DNA of 64,000 nucleotides from Microbacterium galbinum (lineage in GTDB: Bacteria; Actinomycetota; Actinomycetes; Actinomycetales; Microbacteriaceae). The stretch spans positions 1,674,001 through 1,738,000 of the forward strand of contig NZ_JAHWXM010000001.1 of NCBI RefSeq assembly GCF_023091225.1, read 5' to 3'. Positions 36,201 through 43,743 of the stretch are shown piece after piece; within the stretch, counting starts at the first letter, position 1; every line of letters starts with the position of its first letter. A program made the translations under genes and the position numbers. A model generated the notes under the pieces. That model made no database searches, was not told the origin of the DNA, and saw only the letters and a program-made list of their open reading frames with translations.

Positions 36201-39200
36201 GAGCACGCCGATCCGCACGAGTCCGGTGCCCGTCTCGCCCTGCGGATCGCGCACGGTGTAACGGAAGGTCGCCTGGCCGCCGTCGACGCCTCCGGCCGGA
36301 GCGCGGTAGACGATCGAGTCGCCGCGCGCCGAGATCGTGGCCGTGCCGGCGCCCTTGCCGGGCTGATCGATGCCGGCGAGCACGACGCGGTCGCCGTCGC
36401 TGTCCATCCCGGTGGCGGGCACCGACAGCGAGACGGTCTGCCCGCTGAGCACCCGACCGGTGAGCGTGGTGGGCGTGGGAGCACGGTTGGTGCCCGGCGG
36501 CACGACGGTCACCGTCACGGCGCCGTCGTCGGAGAGGGACGGGTTGCGCTCGAGCGACACCGAGTAGGTGAGCCGGTACGTGCCGGGCGTCGACGGGGCG
36601 AGATAGCGGAGCGCGTTGCCGTCGGCGAAGACGAGCTCTCCCGCCTCACCCGAACCGGTCACCTCGGGCTGCACGACGAGGGGTTCGCCCCGCGGTGCGA
36701 CGTCGTTGGCGGTCACGTTGATGCGGGTGAGCGACCCCGCCCGCACGGTGATCGCGTCGGGGAAGACGATCGGGCGGGTGACGGTCGACGGCGGCGTGAG
36801 GAAGACGGTGACCGTTCCCTCGACGGCCGCACCCGAGCCGTCGGCGACGGTGACGCGTGCACGGCCGATCACGCCCGGCTCGCCGTCGTCGGTCGTGCCG
36901 TTGACGCGGATGCTCTCGTTGTTGACGACGCGCACGCTCAACTGGGGCGACGAGCTCTCGGCTCCCGAGAGCATGAGCACGCGGCCCGTCGTGTTCTGCA
37001 CGGCACTGAGCACGTCGACCGTGGTGTCCTCGCCCTCGCGCACGAAAGCGGTGAGCGGAGCCATCGCGAGGGGAGCCGCCCCGTCGACCGCCGTGATGCG
37101 GATCACGGCCGACTGCTCGGCCTGCGTCGTGGCATCCTGTGCGGTGTACGTCACGACGTACTGACCGGGCTCGGCGACCGTGAGCTCGACGTCGCCGGAG
37201 GCGAGGTTCGGCGCGACCTCGAGGCCCGCCGCCGTCGCCGCCGTCTGCACGGCGTCGACCAGGCGGTACGACCCGGAGCCCCCGGAGAGGTGATCGGAGA
37301 TGCGGATCGACTGGGGCTCCCCCACCCGCGCGGTCAGCGCGACCGGCGAGGCGAGGAGCGCGGGGCTGCCGGTGACCTGCACGTCGAGGTTCTTCTCGGC
37401 GCGCGCACCGTGCACGTCTTCGACCACGACGGTCACGGGGATGACGGCATCCGAGGCGTTCGGGTCTGTGTGACGGATCGCGACCCGACCGTCGGCCATG
37501 GGAACGACCATCACGGGGGCGGCGGAGTCGGTCTCGTAGGCGTCGACGAGCACGAAGGGATCGCCCTCGGGGTCGACCCATCCCGACAGCGCCGAGACGA
37601 CCGTGCTGCCGCCCGGAAGCAGCTGCGGTGTCGGCCACTCCTGCTGGCACGCGTCGACACCGCACCAGACCGGGGCGGAGTTCACCCCGGGATCGACGAC
37701 GGTGAGCGTGACGGTGGCGGGCGGCGACACCGCGGCCCCGTCGGTCACGGCGTACGTGAAGGAGGTCTGTCCGCTCGTCGCGGTCACGTCGACGACGAGC
37801 GACTGTCCGTCGGACACGAGCGACAGCCGACCGAAGCCGTCGTCGCCGAGCCCCGCCGACACCGACTCGGGGTCGATCGTCAGGACGTCCTTCTTGTTCG
37901 GATCGTGGTCGTTGAGAAGCACGGGCAGGATGACCTGCTCGCCGGCCCGCACGCCGAACGAGTCGTCGACGGCGACGGGCGGCATCTGCTCCGCCACGTC
38001 CTCGACGATGATCGTGCCCTCCTGCTGCTCGGTGTCGTCGTCGATCGCCCACTGCTCGAGCGGGATGAGCACGCCGTCCGGTGCCGTCCAGAGCAGACCG
38101 GTGCCGATCTCGCTGAGCACCACGCGGTCGCCGTTGCCCTGGAAGACGGGTTCGATGGTCGCGGACTCGAGCGCGTCGTCGGGGACGGACAGCGACGTGG
38201 TCTCGCCGCCGGCCCACAGGGTGCCGGACCCGGTGTCGAGCCAAGCGGCGTAGGTCGTCGTGCCGACCACGACAGGGCGCGCGGGGACGCCGGATGCTTC
38301 GGCGATACGCTCCGAGTCGCCCGAGGCGAGCGCCACCGAAACGAGACCGTCGGAGTCCGCGACGACGACGTCGTCACCGGATGCCGCGCCCGCCTGCAGT
38401 CGTGCGCCCTCGGCGACGTCGATCGTGATCGGGGCGTCGGCGCCCGACGTCCAGAGTCGCCCTTCCGCGGCCTGGAGCATCGCCCAGCGATCGCCGACCA
38501 CGGTGAGCTCGAGACCGTCACCGCCCTCGGGGGCGTCGGACACCTCGGCACCGTCTCCGAGGAAGCGGTGCTCATCGATGTCGAACCGGCGCACCGCGCC
38601 CTCTTCGGCCGAGTAGAGCGCGAGCACGCCCTCGGGCGAGAGGCCGATCGCATTGGCCGTGTACGACGGCGGGTCCTCGCCCTCCTCGACCTCGACCGCG
38701 GCGAAGGGGTCGACCAGAGCCGTGCCCGCCCCCGCGTCGAGGGTGGTGACCGAGACCTGTCCGGTGTCGGTGCGATAGGCCACGTACGGCCCGGCCGACA
38801 CGATCTCGCGGGTTCCGGCCGGGGTCGGCTCGGAGGCGAGAGGAGTGCCCTCGTCGCCGGCATCCGCGATCAGGTCTCCGGGGCTCGCGGGATCGAGGTC
38901 CCAGCGCTGGCGGTTGCCCTGTGCGTAGAGCACGGCCGAGGAACCGCTCTGCCACACGGCTTCGGGATCGTCGACGTTGCGCACCGTGTCGATCTCGGCG
39001 AGGTCGGTGTTGACCCGCGCGTACTGGCCGCTGTCGCGCATGACCCAGACGGCCGATTCCAGACGGGGCACCTCCTGCGACTGGTAGCCCTGCGCCGTGA
39101 CGGCGAGGGTGACGACCACGGCGAGAGCCGCGACGCCCGAGATCGCGGCGATGACGCGCCCGCGGGAGCGGGGCCTCGTCGCGGTGCGGTCGCGTTCGCC

Positions 39201-39209
39201 GATCGCCAT
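33267..39209 (-). CDS. Giant membrane-anchored surface protein with Ig-like and FN3-like domains (1980 aa)
   Basis: This is a paralogue of the region 1 giant. The start could be ATG 39209 or GTG 39212; both overlap the kinase stop. A basic N-terminus is followed by one membrane segment (about residues 20-42), a beta-propeller-like region to about 390, an acidic linker, and Ig/cadherin-like repeats from about 408 (PPVAVDDSFGVRAG is nearly the same as in the paralogue). FN3-like domains start near 1520. Cysteine pairs occur in the second Ig-like unit and in the C-terminal half. Here the kinase gene directly precedes it and lacks an outer domain of its own, so this protein may supply the extracellular sensing part. 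Confidence 0.9.
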   Translation of the reverse strand: MAIGERDRTATRPRSRGRVIAAISGVAALAVVVTLAVTAQGYQSQEVPRLESAVWVMRDSGQYARVNTDLAEIDTVRNVDDPEAVWQSGSSAVLYAQGNRQRWDLDPASPGDLIADAGDEGTPLASEPTPAGTREIVSAGPYVAYRTDTGQVSVTTLDAGAGTALVDPFAAVEVEEGEDPPSYTANAIGLSPEGVLALYSAEEGAVRRFDIDEHRFLGDGAEVSDAPEGGDGLELTVVGDRWAMLQAAEGRLWTSGADAPITIDVAEGARLQAGAASGDDVVVADSDGLVSVALASGDSERIAEASGVPARPVVVGTTTYAAWLDTGSGTLWAGGETTSLSVPDDALESATIEPVFQGNGDRVVLSEIGTGLLWTAPDGVLIPLEQWAIDDDTEQQEGTIIVEDVAEQMPPVAVDDSFGVRAGEQVILPVLLNDHDPNKKDVLTIDPESVSAGLGDDGFGRLSLVSDGQSLVVDVTATSGQTSFTYAVTDGAAVSPPATVTLTVVDPGVNSAPVWCGVDACQQEWPTPQLLPGGSTVVSALSGWVDPEGDPFVLVDAYETDSAAPVMVVPMADGRVAIRHTDPNASDAVIPVTVVVEDVHGARAEKNLDVQVTGSPALLASPVALTARVGEPQSIRISDHLSGGSGSYRLVDAVQTAATAAGLEVAPNLASGDVELTVAEPGQYVVTYTAQDATTQAEQSAVIRITAVDGAAPLAMAPLTAFVREGEDTTVDVLSAVQNTTGRVLMLSGAESSSPQLSVRVVNNESIRVNGTTDDGEPGVIGRARVTVADGSGAAVEGTVTVFLTPPSTVTRPIVFPDAITVRAGSLTRINVTANDVAPRGEPLVVQPEVTGSGEAGELVFADGNALRYLAPSTPGTYRLTYSVSLERNPSLSDDGAVTVTVVPPGTNRAPTPTTLTGRVLSGQTVSLSVPATGMDSDGDRVVLAGIDQPGKGAGTATISARGDSIVYRAPAGGVDGGQATFRYTVRDPQGETGTGLVRIGVLDADIDDAAPVTFSDYVRVEAGSSTPIVLDPRANDLDPAQGDLEITELVPNAPPVAGNPLYERLKSLIDPDTSLEDGRVVLRAGDVAGTNSYFYTVTSSRTQSTAQGLIVVSVTDGAVTDQPTVADTVLTARDRDDLADRGIDVVTDRVSWPSGDASSLKLSLWGDQPGFSAQGDRIVGAAPAEGTLVPFQLTGTAAGGRDVVAYGFLHIPAFDDMQVQITPGATPVVVDEDAEATFTVADYLDLAASDAVEIGTGEFTTQRAAAVCLPAGGGEATYRAGRESPWSDTCLVPVRLQGQERWSYIDVPISIRPAEPQLLLSSIAHTVAPGASADFDLYANMASWEGGREGDARSLDFRTVYSGASFTVTQNGPTLTVEAHADARPGSAEAVEVTVSQYGEAAASVRLVVGAAPPDAPRGATFTKQCVVTSPSCSIDVVDIAGEYDPFAGKQGSGLKLVSLGSGARCDVATLAASGERAITASWPGGGQAPGGQCVVPFVVADAQGRTGTGTLTLDLQGYPQAPASVTTVGYTRSTVVLEVPLGEAGRAHPSVTGVTIQQDGAAANASCGPAGGGLYRCTVNGLVNGEPHAFTASAVNSVGASAPTSAHTSWAYAAPTVSNATATPVYVAGTTSRTQGVVSLSIDAPDDARSFRVEETGQVIDRTGGTTAAQITLAPGAQTLTIVPISQFQPPTGNAGNEGGAFTTQATVAGTVFFDPSHTDARPSSNTSISIASPGTGAAQANGSALGVNVTYVAWRSGTVSCTAGPSGELRVSGAEKQSPSPSLDGLVEYQLYNVKACASNGYGVSETSATQVFTFTSVEGPGGDTSYRVATTPNQSGNSYSYPLERGPSISVRDGFAAQYNVYGTWRSEFSLTADTAPAQVLAQACHTFVTGYCSAPVQITAQTVPTIVNVQFRECLPENIADVVSVSGAASGSHLPPAAVAVDPAAPEGAYDITLTWTGAYGQLDAITHRVPAPCP

Positions 39210-40342
39210 CACAGGACCCCGGTGAGGAAGAGGATGCCGACGCCGACGCCCGCGATCACGACAGCGCCCACGAGCGCGCCGATCACTCCGGCGACGAGCG
39301 GAGAACGCGACGGGGCCCGGGTCGCGACCGGCAGGTCGTCGCGGTCACGGGCAGCGCCCTGCTGCTTCGCGGCGCGTGCGGCGCGACGGGAGTCGGGAGC
39401 GACGGTGGTGACGACGGGGCCGCGGGGCGCGGCATCCGAGAAACTGACCGGCGAGGCCGCGGCCCACTCGGCGGATGCCGCCTCGAAGGCGGTGGGCGCG
39501 ATGCCGAGCTCGTACTGCGCATGACGCAGACGGTCGGCGAACGCGGCCATGCTCGGGAACCGGCGCGCCGGATCCTTCTCCATCGCCGTGGCGAGGATCT
39601 CGTCGATGACCTTCGGCATGCCCGCGATCGGCAGCGGTGTGTACTTGGCCTTCACGATGCGCTGCGTGAGCAGCTCACGCGTGTTCGACGCACGGTCGTC
39701 GCGCTCGAAGGGGCTGCGGCTGGAAAGGAGGGTGTACAGCGTCGCCCCGAGGCTCCAGACCTCGCTGGGTACCGAGCCCGACACCTTCTCCTGCAGCACC
39801 TCGGGGGCGCTCCACGGGATCGACATCGCGATGGTCTCGGAGTCGCCCTCGTCGAGCACCGCGGCCGCGATGCCGAAGTCGGCGAGCACCGGCGCACCGA
39901 GCGAGTTGATGAGCACGTTCGAGGGCTTGATGTCGCGATGCAGCAGCCCCGCCCGGTGCACGGTCTCGAGCGCGCCGGCGATGCGCACGCCGATATCGAG
40001 CACCTCGGCGAGCGGCAGCGGTGCCTTCTTGTAGCGGGCGCTCATCGTGTCGGGGCAGTACTCCATCGCGAAGTACGGGCGCCCGTCCGACGAGATCGAC
40101 GCCTGATAGATCGTGACGATCGACGGATGCGCGCTGAGGCGGGCGGAGATGTCGGCCTCGACGTTGAACGCGCGCAGCACGTCGGAGTTCACGGCATCCG
40201 CCAGCAGCACCTTCACCGCGGCGACGCGGCGGGGCATGTCCTGCTCGTAGAGGAAGACGTCGGCGAATCCACCGGAGCCCAGCGGGCGCACGTAGCTGTA
40301 GCCCGACAGCACCGGAGGCGTGGAGGCAATCCGCTTCGCCAC
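39209..40342 (-). CDS. Membrane-anchored Ser/Thr protein kinase without outer domain (377 aa)
   Basis: I take GTG 40342 as start: it has GGGGGAGGG just upstream and aligns with the start of the region 1 kinase (both have PPVL-x-G at residues 8-14). ATG 40366 is an alternative. The kinase domain has GSGGFADVF, K44 in AAVKVLL, HRDIKPSN (D138), DFG at 155-157 and SAPE. A basic linker leads to a single membrane segment at about 352-374, and the protein ends three residues later, so there is no extracellular sensor. It is the first gene of the region 2 operon and corresponds to Pkb2 of the bifidobacterial PFNA cluster. Confidence 0.93.
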   Translation of the reverse strand: MAKRIASTPPVLSGYSYVRPLGSGGFADVFLYEQDMPRRVAAVKVLLADAVNSDVLRAFNVEADISARLSAHPSIVTIYQASISSDGRPYFAMEYCPDTMSARYKKAPLPLAEVLDIGVRIAGALETVHRAGLLHRDIKPSNVLINSLGAPVLADFGIAAAVLDEGDSETIAMSIPWSAPEVLQEKVSGSVPSEVWSLGATLYTLLSSRSPFERDDRASNTRELLTQRIVKAKYTPLPIAGMPKVIDEILATAMEKDPARRFPSMAAFADRLRHAQYELGIAPTAFEAASAEWAAASPVSFSDAAPRGPVVTTVAPDSRRAARAAKQQGAARDRDDLPVATRAPSRSPLVAGVIGALVGAVVIAGVGVGILFLTGVL

Positions 40343-40406
40343 TCGCCCTCCCCCGGGAATTGTCATCGACGGGGGTCGCATCGAAAGCGCCGCGGCACGA
40401 GCGCAC

Positions 40407-40432
40407 CGCGGGTTCCCCCGCGCACGAGTATA
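40407..40432 (-). promoter_or_regulatory. Promoter of the region 2 operon
   Basis: A near-consensus -10 TATACT lies at 40427-40432 on the minus strand, giving a start near 40420 and a leader of about 78 bases. An inverted repeat CGCGGG-TTCC-CCCGCG (40407-40422) overlaps the predicted start site and could be an operator or an early RNA hairpin. The ATGGGGA palindrome of region 1 is absent here, so the two operons are probably controlled differently. Confidence 0.55.
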
Positions 40433-40451
40433 ACCGCGACCGGCGACGCGC

Positions 40452-41021
40452 TCAGGCGCGCCAGCATCCCTCGATGTGATCGTCGACCATTCCCGCCGAC
40501 TGCATCAGCGCGTACATGGTCGTCGCGCCGACGAAGCGGAACCCCCGCTTGCGCAGTTCCTTGCTCATCGCGGTCGACTCCGCGGTCACCGCCGGCACAT
40601 CGGCGAACGACGCCGGGCGCGTGTCGGATGCCGGCGGCGCGAACGACCACATCAGCTCGTCGAGCTCGCCCTCGGCCATGTCGCGCACGAGTTGCGCATT
40701 GCCGATCGTCGCCAGGATCTTCGCCCGGTTACGGATGATGCCGGCGTCGCCCATCAGGCGCTCGACGTCGTCGTCGCCGAACTCCGCGACGACCGCCGGG
40801 TCGAACCCTGCGAACACCTCGCGGAATCGCGGGCGCTTGCGCAGGATCGTGATCCACGACAGACCGGCTTGGAAGCCCTCGAGCGCCATCTTCTCGAAGA
40901 GGGCCCGATTGCCGTGCAACGGGGTGCCCCACTCCTCGTCGTGATAGCGGCGGTACTCGGCGTCGTCACCCACCCAGCCGCAGCGCGCGCGTTCGTCGGG
41001 ACCGGTGATCAACGAGCTCAT
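40452..41021 (-). CDS. tag: DNA-3-methyladenine glycosylase I
   Basis: This enzyme removes 3-methyladenine from alkylated DNA in base excision repair. The 189-residue length is typical. Family landmarks are RCGWVGDD at the N-terminus, YHDEEWGTPLHG, FEKMALEGFQAGLSW and the C-terminal HIEGCW. The conserved Cys and His residues at the two ends form the zinc site known in Tag. It is not part of the kinase operon: it has its own -10 (TAGCGT) six bases before the ATG, suggesting a leaderless mRNA. Its stop lies about 20 bases before the region 2 promoter. Confidence 0.95.
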   Translation of the reverse strand: MSSLITGPDERARCGWVGDDAEYRRYHDEEWGTPLHGNRALFEKMALEGFQAGLSWITILRKRPRFREVFAGFDPAVVAEFGDDDVERLMGDAGIIRNRAKILATIGNAQLVRDMAEGELDELMWSFAPPASDTRPASFADVPAVTAESTAMSKELRKRGFRFVGATTMYALMQSAGMVDDHIEGCWRA

Positions 41022-41027
41022 GCCCCC

Positions 41028-41033
41028 ACGCTA
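41028..41033 (-). promoter_or_regulatory. -10 box of tag (leaderless)
   Basis: TAGCGT on the minus strand, six bases before the ATG at 41021. Confidence 0.5.
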
Positions 41034-41069
41034 GCGGCGGGCACCGACACGGCCCCTCGCGGTGGGGCG

Positions 41070-41119
41070 CTTCGACAGGCTCAGCGACCCAAAGCACTGG
41101 GTCCCTGAGCTTGTCGAAG
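41070..41119. repeat. REP-like inverted repeat between tag and adh
   Basis: Left arm at 41070-41090 begins CTTCGACAGGCTCAG; right arm at 41099-41119 begins GGGTCCCTGAGCTTGTC. The 21-base arms pair with two mismatches around an 8-base loop. The same unit occurs at 60592-60642, with an extra right arm at 60662-60682. It sits just beyond the alcohol dehydrogenase stop and could also end its transcript. Confidence 0.85.
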
Positions 41120-41136
41120 GGCCCACCCCGCGGACC

Positions 41137-42183
41137 TCAGGCGGCGAAGGTGGAGGCGTCGATCACGAAGCGGTAGCGCACGTCCGACGCGAGCACGCGC
41201 TCGTAGGCGGCGTTGATGTCGGATGCCGGGATCACCTCGATCTCGGCGGCGATGCCCTTCTCGGCGCAGAAGTCGAGCATCTCCTGCGTCTCGCGGATGC
41301 CGCCGATGTTGGAGCCGGAGATCGACTTGCGTCCGCCGATGAGCGATCCGACGAACAGGGGAAGCGCATCGGACGGCATCCCCACGCACACCATCGCCCC
41401 GTCGACGTCGAGCATTCCCAGGTACGATCGCAGATCGATCGGCGCGCTGACCGTATTGAGGATCATGTCGAACGAGCCGCGCAGCGAGCGGAACGTGTCG
41501 TCGTCGCTCGTCGCGTAATAGTGGTCGGCGCCCAGGCGCAGACCGTCGTCCTTCTTGCTCAGCGTCTGGGAGAGAACGGTGACCTCCGCTCCGAGCGCGT
41601 GAGCGATCTGCACGCCCATGTGGCCGAGCCCGCCGAGACCCACGACCGCCACCCGCGAATCCGGCCCGACCTCCGCGTGCCGCAGGGGCGAGTAGGTCGT
41701 GATGCCCGCGCACAGCAGGGGCGCGGCGACATCGAGCGCGAGCGCATCCGGGATCCTCACGACGAAGCCCTCCGTCACGACGACCTTCTCGGAGTAGCCG
41801 CCCTGCGTGATCGTGCCGTCGCGGTCGACGCTGCCGTAGGTGAAGACGGCGCCGTTGCGGCAGAACTGCTCCTCGCCGCGCCGGCACTGGTCGCACTCCC
41901 CACAGGAGTTGACCATGCAGCCGACACCGACGCGGTCGCCGACCGCGTGCTTCGTGACCTCGGCACCGATGGCCGCGACCGTGCCGGTGATCTCGTGTCC
42001 CGGCGCGAGAGGGTACTCGCGGGCACCCCAGTCGCCCCGCACCGTGTGGATGTCGGAATGGCAGATGCCGGCGAAGGCGACATCGATCAGAACATCGTGG
42101 GGGCCGAGCTCTCGCCGCTCGATCGTCGTCTTCTCGAGGGGAGCGGCTTCGGAGGGGGCGGCATAGGCGTTCACGCGGGTCAT
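41137..42183 (-). CDS. NAD(P)-dependent zinc alcohol dehydrogenase, YahK/CAD type (348 aa)
   Basis: This is a medium-chain dehydrogenase that oxidises alcohols or reduces aldehydes. Catalytic zinc ligands are in GICHSDIH and GHEITG. The structural zinc site is the four-cysteine [15 protein letters not shown] region. The nucleotide-binding loop is [19 protein letters not shown]. The order and loop sequences fit the cinnamyl-alcohol-dehydrogenase-like, usually NADPH-preferring, group. ATG 42183 is chosen; the GTG two codons earlier is less likely. TAACGT lies seven bases before the ATG, so the mRNA may be leaderless. It is a single gene, with no pathway neighbours to suggest a substrate. Confidence 0.93.
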   Translation of the reverse strand: MTRVNAYAAPSEAAPLEKTTIERRELGPHDVLIDVAFAGICHSDIHTVRGDWGAREYPLAPGHEITGTVAAIGAEVTKHAVGDRVGVGCMVNSCGECDQCRRGEEQFCRNGAVFTYGSVDRDGTITQGGYSEKVVVTEGFVVRIPDALALDVAAPLLCAGITTYSPLRHAEVGPDSRVAVVGLGGLGHMGVQIAHALGAEVTVLSQTLSKKDDGLRLGADHYYATSDDDTFRSLRGSFDMILNTVSAPIDLRSYLGMLDVDGAMVCVGMPSDALPLFVGSLIGGRKSISGSNIGGIRETQEMLDFCAEKGIAAEIEVIPASDINAAYERVLASDVRYRFVIDASTFAA

Positions 42184-42190
42184 GCACACG

Positions 42191-42196
42191 ACGTTA
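42191..42196 (-). promoter_or_regulatory. -10 box of the alcohol dehydrogenase gene (leaderless)
   Basis: TAACGT on the minus strand, seven bases before the ATG at 42183; no Shine-Dalgarno is visible. Confidence 0.45.
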
Positions 42197-42235
42197 CCCG
42201 CGCCGCCTGTCCCCTCTTCTCAGAGTCGCGTCTTC

Positions 42236-42565
42236 TCAGAGTCGCGGACCGCGGATCGCCGTCATCAGCAGACGCACGCCGAAGCCGGTCACGGCCACGC
42301 CGACGATCGCGCAGAAGACCATGGGCGGCCAGGCCCAGATCTCGGTATTGCGCCAGGGGATCGTGTCGGTCAGCACCCACTCGACCCGGATGCCGACGGC
42401 CACCACGGCGACGAGGAAGACCGCGCCGAACAGGATCACCACGGTGCAGGCGAGCACTCGCCCGGCCCGTGACGGCGCCGGGAGCGGGGCGTCGTCGTCG
42501 GGCGTGCCGTCATCGAGTGACGAATAGTCGACCTCGCGACGGAAGTACCGCCAGAGAAAGCTCAT
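42236..42565 (-). CDS. Small two-helix membrane protein of unknown function (109 aa)
   Basis: An acidic N-terminal tail (SSLDDGTPDDD) is followed by two hydrophobic helices at about residues 34-58 and 80-104. The ATG at 42565 starts MSFLWRYF; the much longer frame upstream is an antisense shadow. GATAAT lies seven bases before the ATG, so it is probably leaderless. It is divergent from the next membrane protein gene, with only 76 bases between them. A 17-base stretch (TTCTCAGAGTCGCG plus spacer) is tandemly duplicated at its 3' end (42217-42246). I do not recognise the family. Confidence 0.7.
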   Translation of the reverse strand: MSFLWRYFRREVDYSSLDDGTPDDDAPLPAPSRAGRVLACTVVILFGAVFLVAVVAVGIRVEWVLTDTIPWRNTEIWAWPPMVFCAIVGVAVTGFGVRLLMTAIRGPRL

Positions 42566-42572
42566 GCCGACG

Positions 42573-42613
42573 ATTATCCCGTCTTCCGCGCAACGGCCCC
42601 GAGTCGATACGGT
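42573..42613. promoter_or_regulatory. Divergent promoters between two membrane protein genes
   Basis: On the minus strand, GATAAT (42573-42578) lies seven bases before the ATG at 42565. On the plus strand, TACGGT (42608-42613) lies 29 bases before the ATG at 42642, with a possible -35 TTCCGC 18 bases upstream. The plus transcript would carry a normal leader with GGAGGGG. Confidence 0.4.
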
Positions 42614-42641
42614 GAGCACGAGACTCTGGAGGGGAAGTCCC

Positions 42642-43661
42642 ATGTACCGATCGTCCGCGCTCGCGCGTGTCCTGACCGTCATCGTCGCCGTGGTTCTCGC
42701 GCCCGTCGGCGCCGGACTCCTCGCCGGAGGGGGCCGGGTCTGGATGTCCTCGGTCTTCCAATACGCCCGTGAGCTCGACCTCGCGGAGCTGGCCGGACCG
42801 ACCGCACTGCAGGTCCTCGGCATCCTGCTGCTCGTCGCCGTGGTGATCACGGGGATCTGGAGCTCGGCGGGTCTCATCGCGGTCGGCGTGCTCTCCCTCG
42901 CACCGATCGTCTTCGCGATGTTCCCGGCCGCGCTGATCACCTCGCAGCGCGCGGTCCGCCTCCCCCTCGAGTGGACCGACGGCATCATCTACGGCGTGCC
43001 GCTCGTGCTCTTCCCCGCGCTCGGAACGATGGGGGTGGTCCTGGCCCTCGCGCGTCGACGCCCCGAGACCAAGGGTGCGGGCCTCGGCATCGTCGGCGGC
43101 ATCCTCGCCCCCGTCCTGCTCGCTTTCGGCGCGGGACTCCTCGCCTGGGGGATCGGAACCGGGATGCTGTACGCCTACCAGCGCTTCGAGATGGCCGTGC
43201 AGCCCGTCGCCGTGGCCTCGGTGCTCGGTGGGGTGATCCTCGTGGTGATCGGGATCGCGGTGACGCGCTGGTCGCCGTTCGCGCTCCTGCTGCCCGCGCT
43301 CGCGCTTCTCGTGGTCAACGCGCTTGTGCTTCTCCCTGACGTGTTCTTCCCTGCGCTGTTCCAGTTGCCGCGGGAGATCAGCAGCACGCTCCCGGCCCTT
43401 CTGCTCTTCGGCACCGGCACGGCAGTGGCTTTCTTGTACCTCTCTTATACGTTCGTGCTGCAACGGGTTCGCTCGCGGGCGCAGCAGACCCCGGCAGCCC
43501 CGGTCGCGGCTTCGTCGTCCGGGCAGCTCCCGGGTCAGCATCCGATCTACCCGCCGTCGCCCGCACAGTACTTCCCGGGCACGGGGATGGGTCCTGCGGC
43601 GCACTCCCCGGCGATTCCGACCTACCCGCCCGCCCCGGGCACCGGTCCGACCCGTTCATAA
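42642..43661 (+). CDS. Polytopic membrane protein of unknown function (339 aa)
   Basis: About eight hydrophobic helices are spread over residues 5-280 (for example LTVIVAVVLAPVGAGLLAG, then VLGILLLVAVVITGIW). The cytoplasmic tail is rich in Pro, Gly and Ser, with YPPSPAQYFPGTG and YPPAPGTG motifs. ATG 42642 is preceded by GGAGGGGAAG; the upstream in-frame extension would cross the divergent promoter. It is the only rightward gene between the signalling locus and the GNAT gene. A strong hairpin follows its stop. No function can be assigned. Confidence 0.78.
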   Translation: MYRSSALARVLTVIVAVVLAPVGAGLLAGGGRVWMSSVFQYARELDLAELAGPTALQVLGILLLVAVVITGIWSSAGLIAVGVLSLAPIVFAMFPAALITSQRAVRLPLEWTDGIIYGVPLVLFPALGTMGVVLALARRRPETKGAGLGIVGGILAPVLLAFGAGLLAWGIGTGMLYAYQRFEMAVQPVAVASVLGGVILVVIGIAVTRWSPFALLLPALALLVVNALVLLPDVFFPALFQLPREISSTLPALLLFGTGTAVAFLYLSYTFVLQRVRSRAQQTPAAPVAASSSGQLPGQHPIYPPSPAQYFPGTGMGPAAHSPAIPTYPPAPGTGPTRS

Positions 43662-43731
43662 CTCCGGAGAATCGGCGAAAAGGGCCCGATCACGCCGATC
43701 GGGCCCTTTTCCATGCAGTTCCTCCGGAGTT
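43660..43731. terminator. Nested bidirectional terminator between convergent genes
   Basis: The inner hairpin has perfect 14-bp arms (43678-43691 and 43697-43710; AAAAGGGCCCGATC and its complement) around a 5-base loop, flanked by A and T tracts so it works on both strands. An outer 10-bp pair AACTCCGGAG/CTCCGGAGTT (43660-43669 and 43722-43731) encloses it. It separates the rightward membrane protein gene from the leftward acyl-CoA oxidase gene. Confidence 0.93.
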
Positions 43732-43743
43732 GTGAACCCCGGC

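Noticed and set aside
33084-39524. Very long open frames opposite the giant surface-protein genes (also around 2513-6955 and 18686-22528)
   Set aside because: They are antisense to well-supported genes, are rich in Arg, His and Asp with no domain, and are a known product of GC-rich third codon positions.
42565-42988. Longer start for the 109-residue membrane protein
   Set aside because: The extension is antisense to the neighbouring polytopic membrane protein gene.
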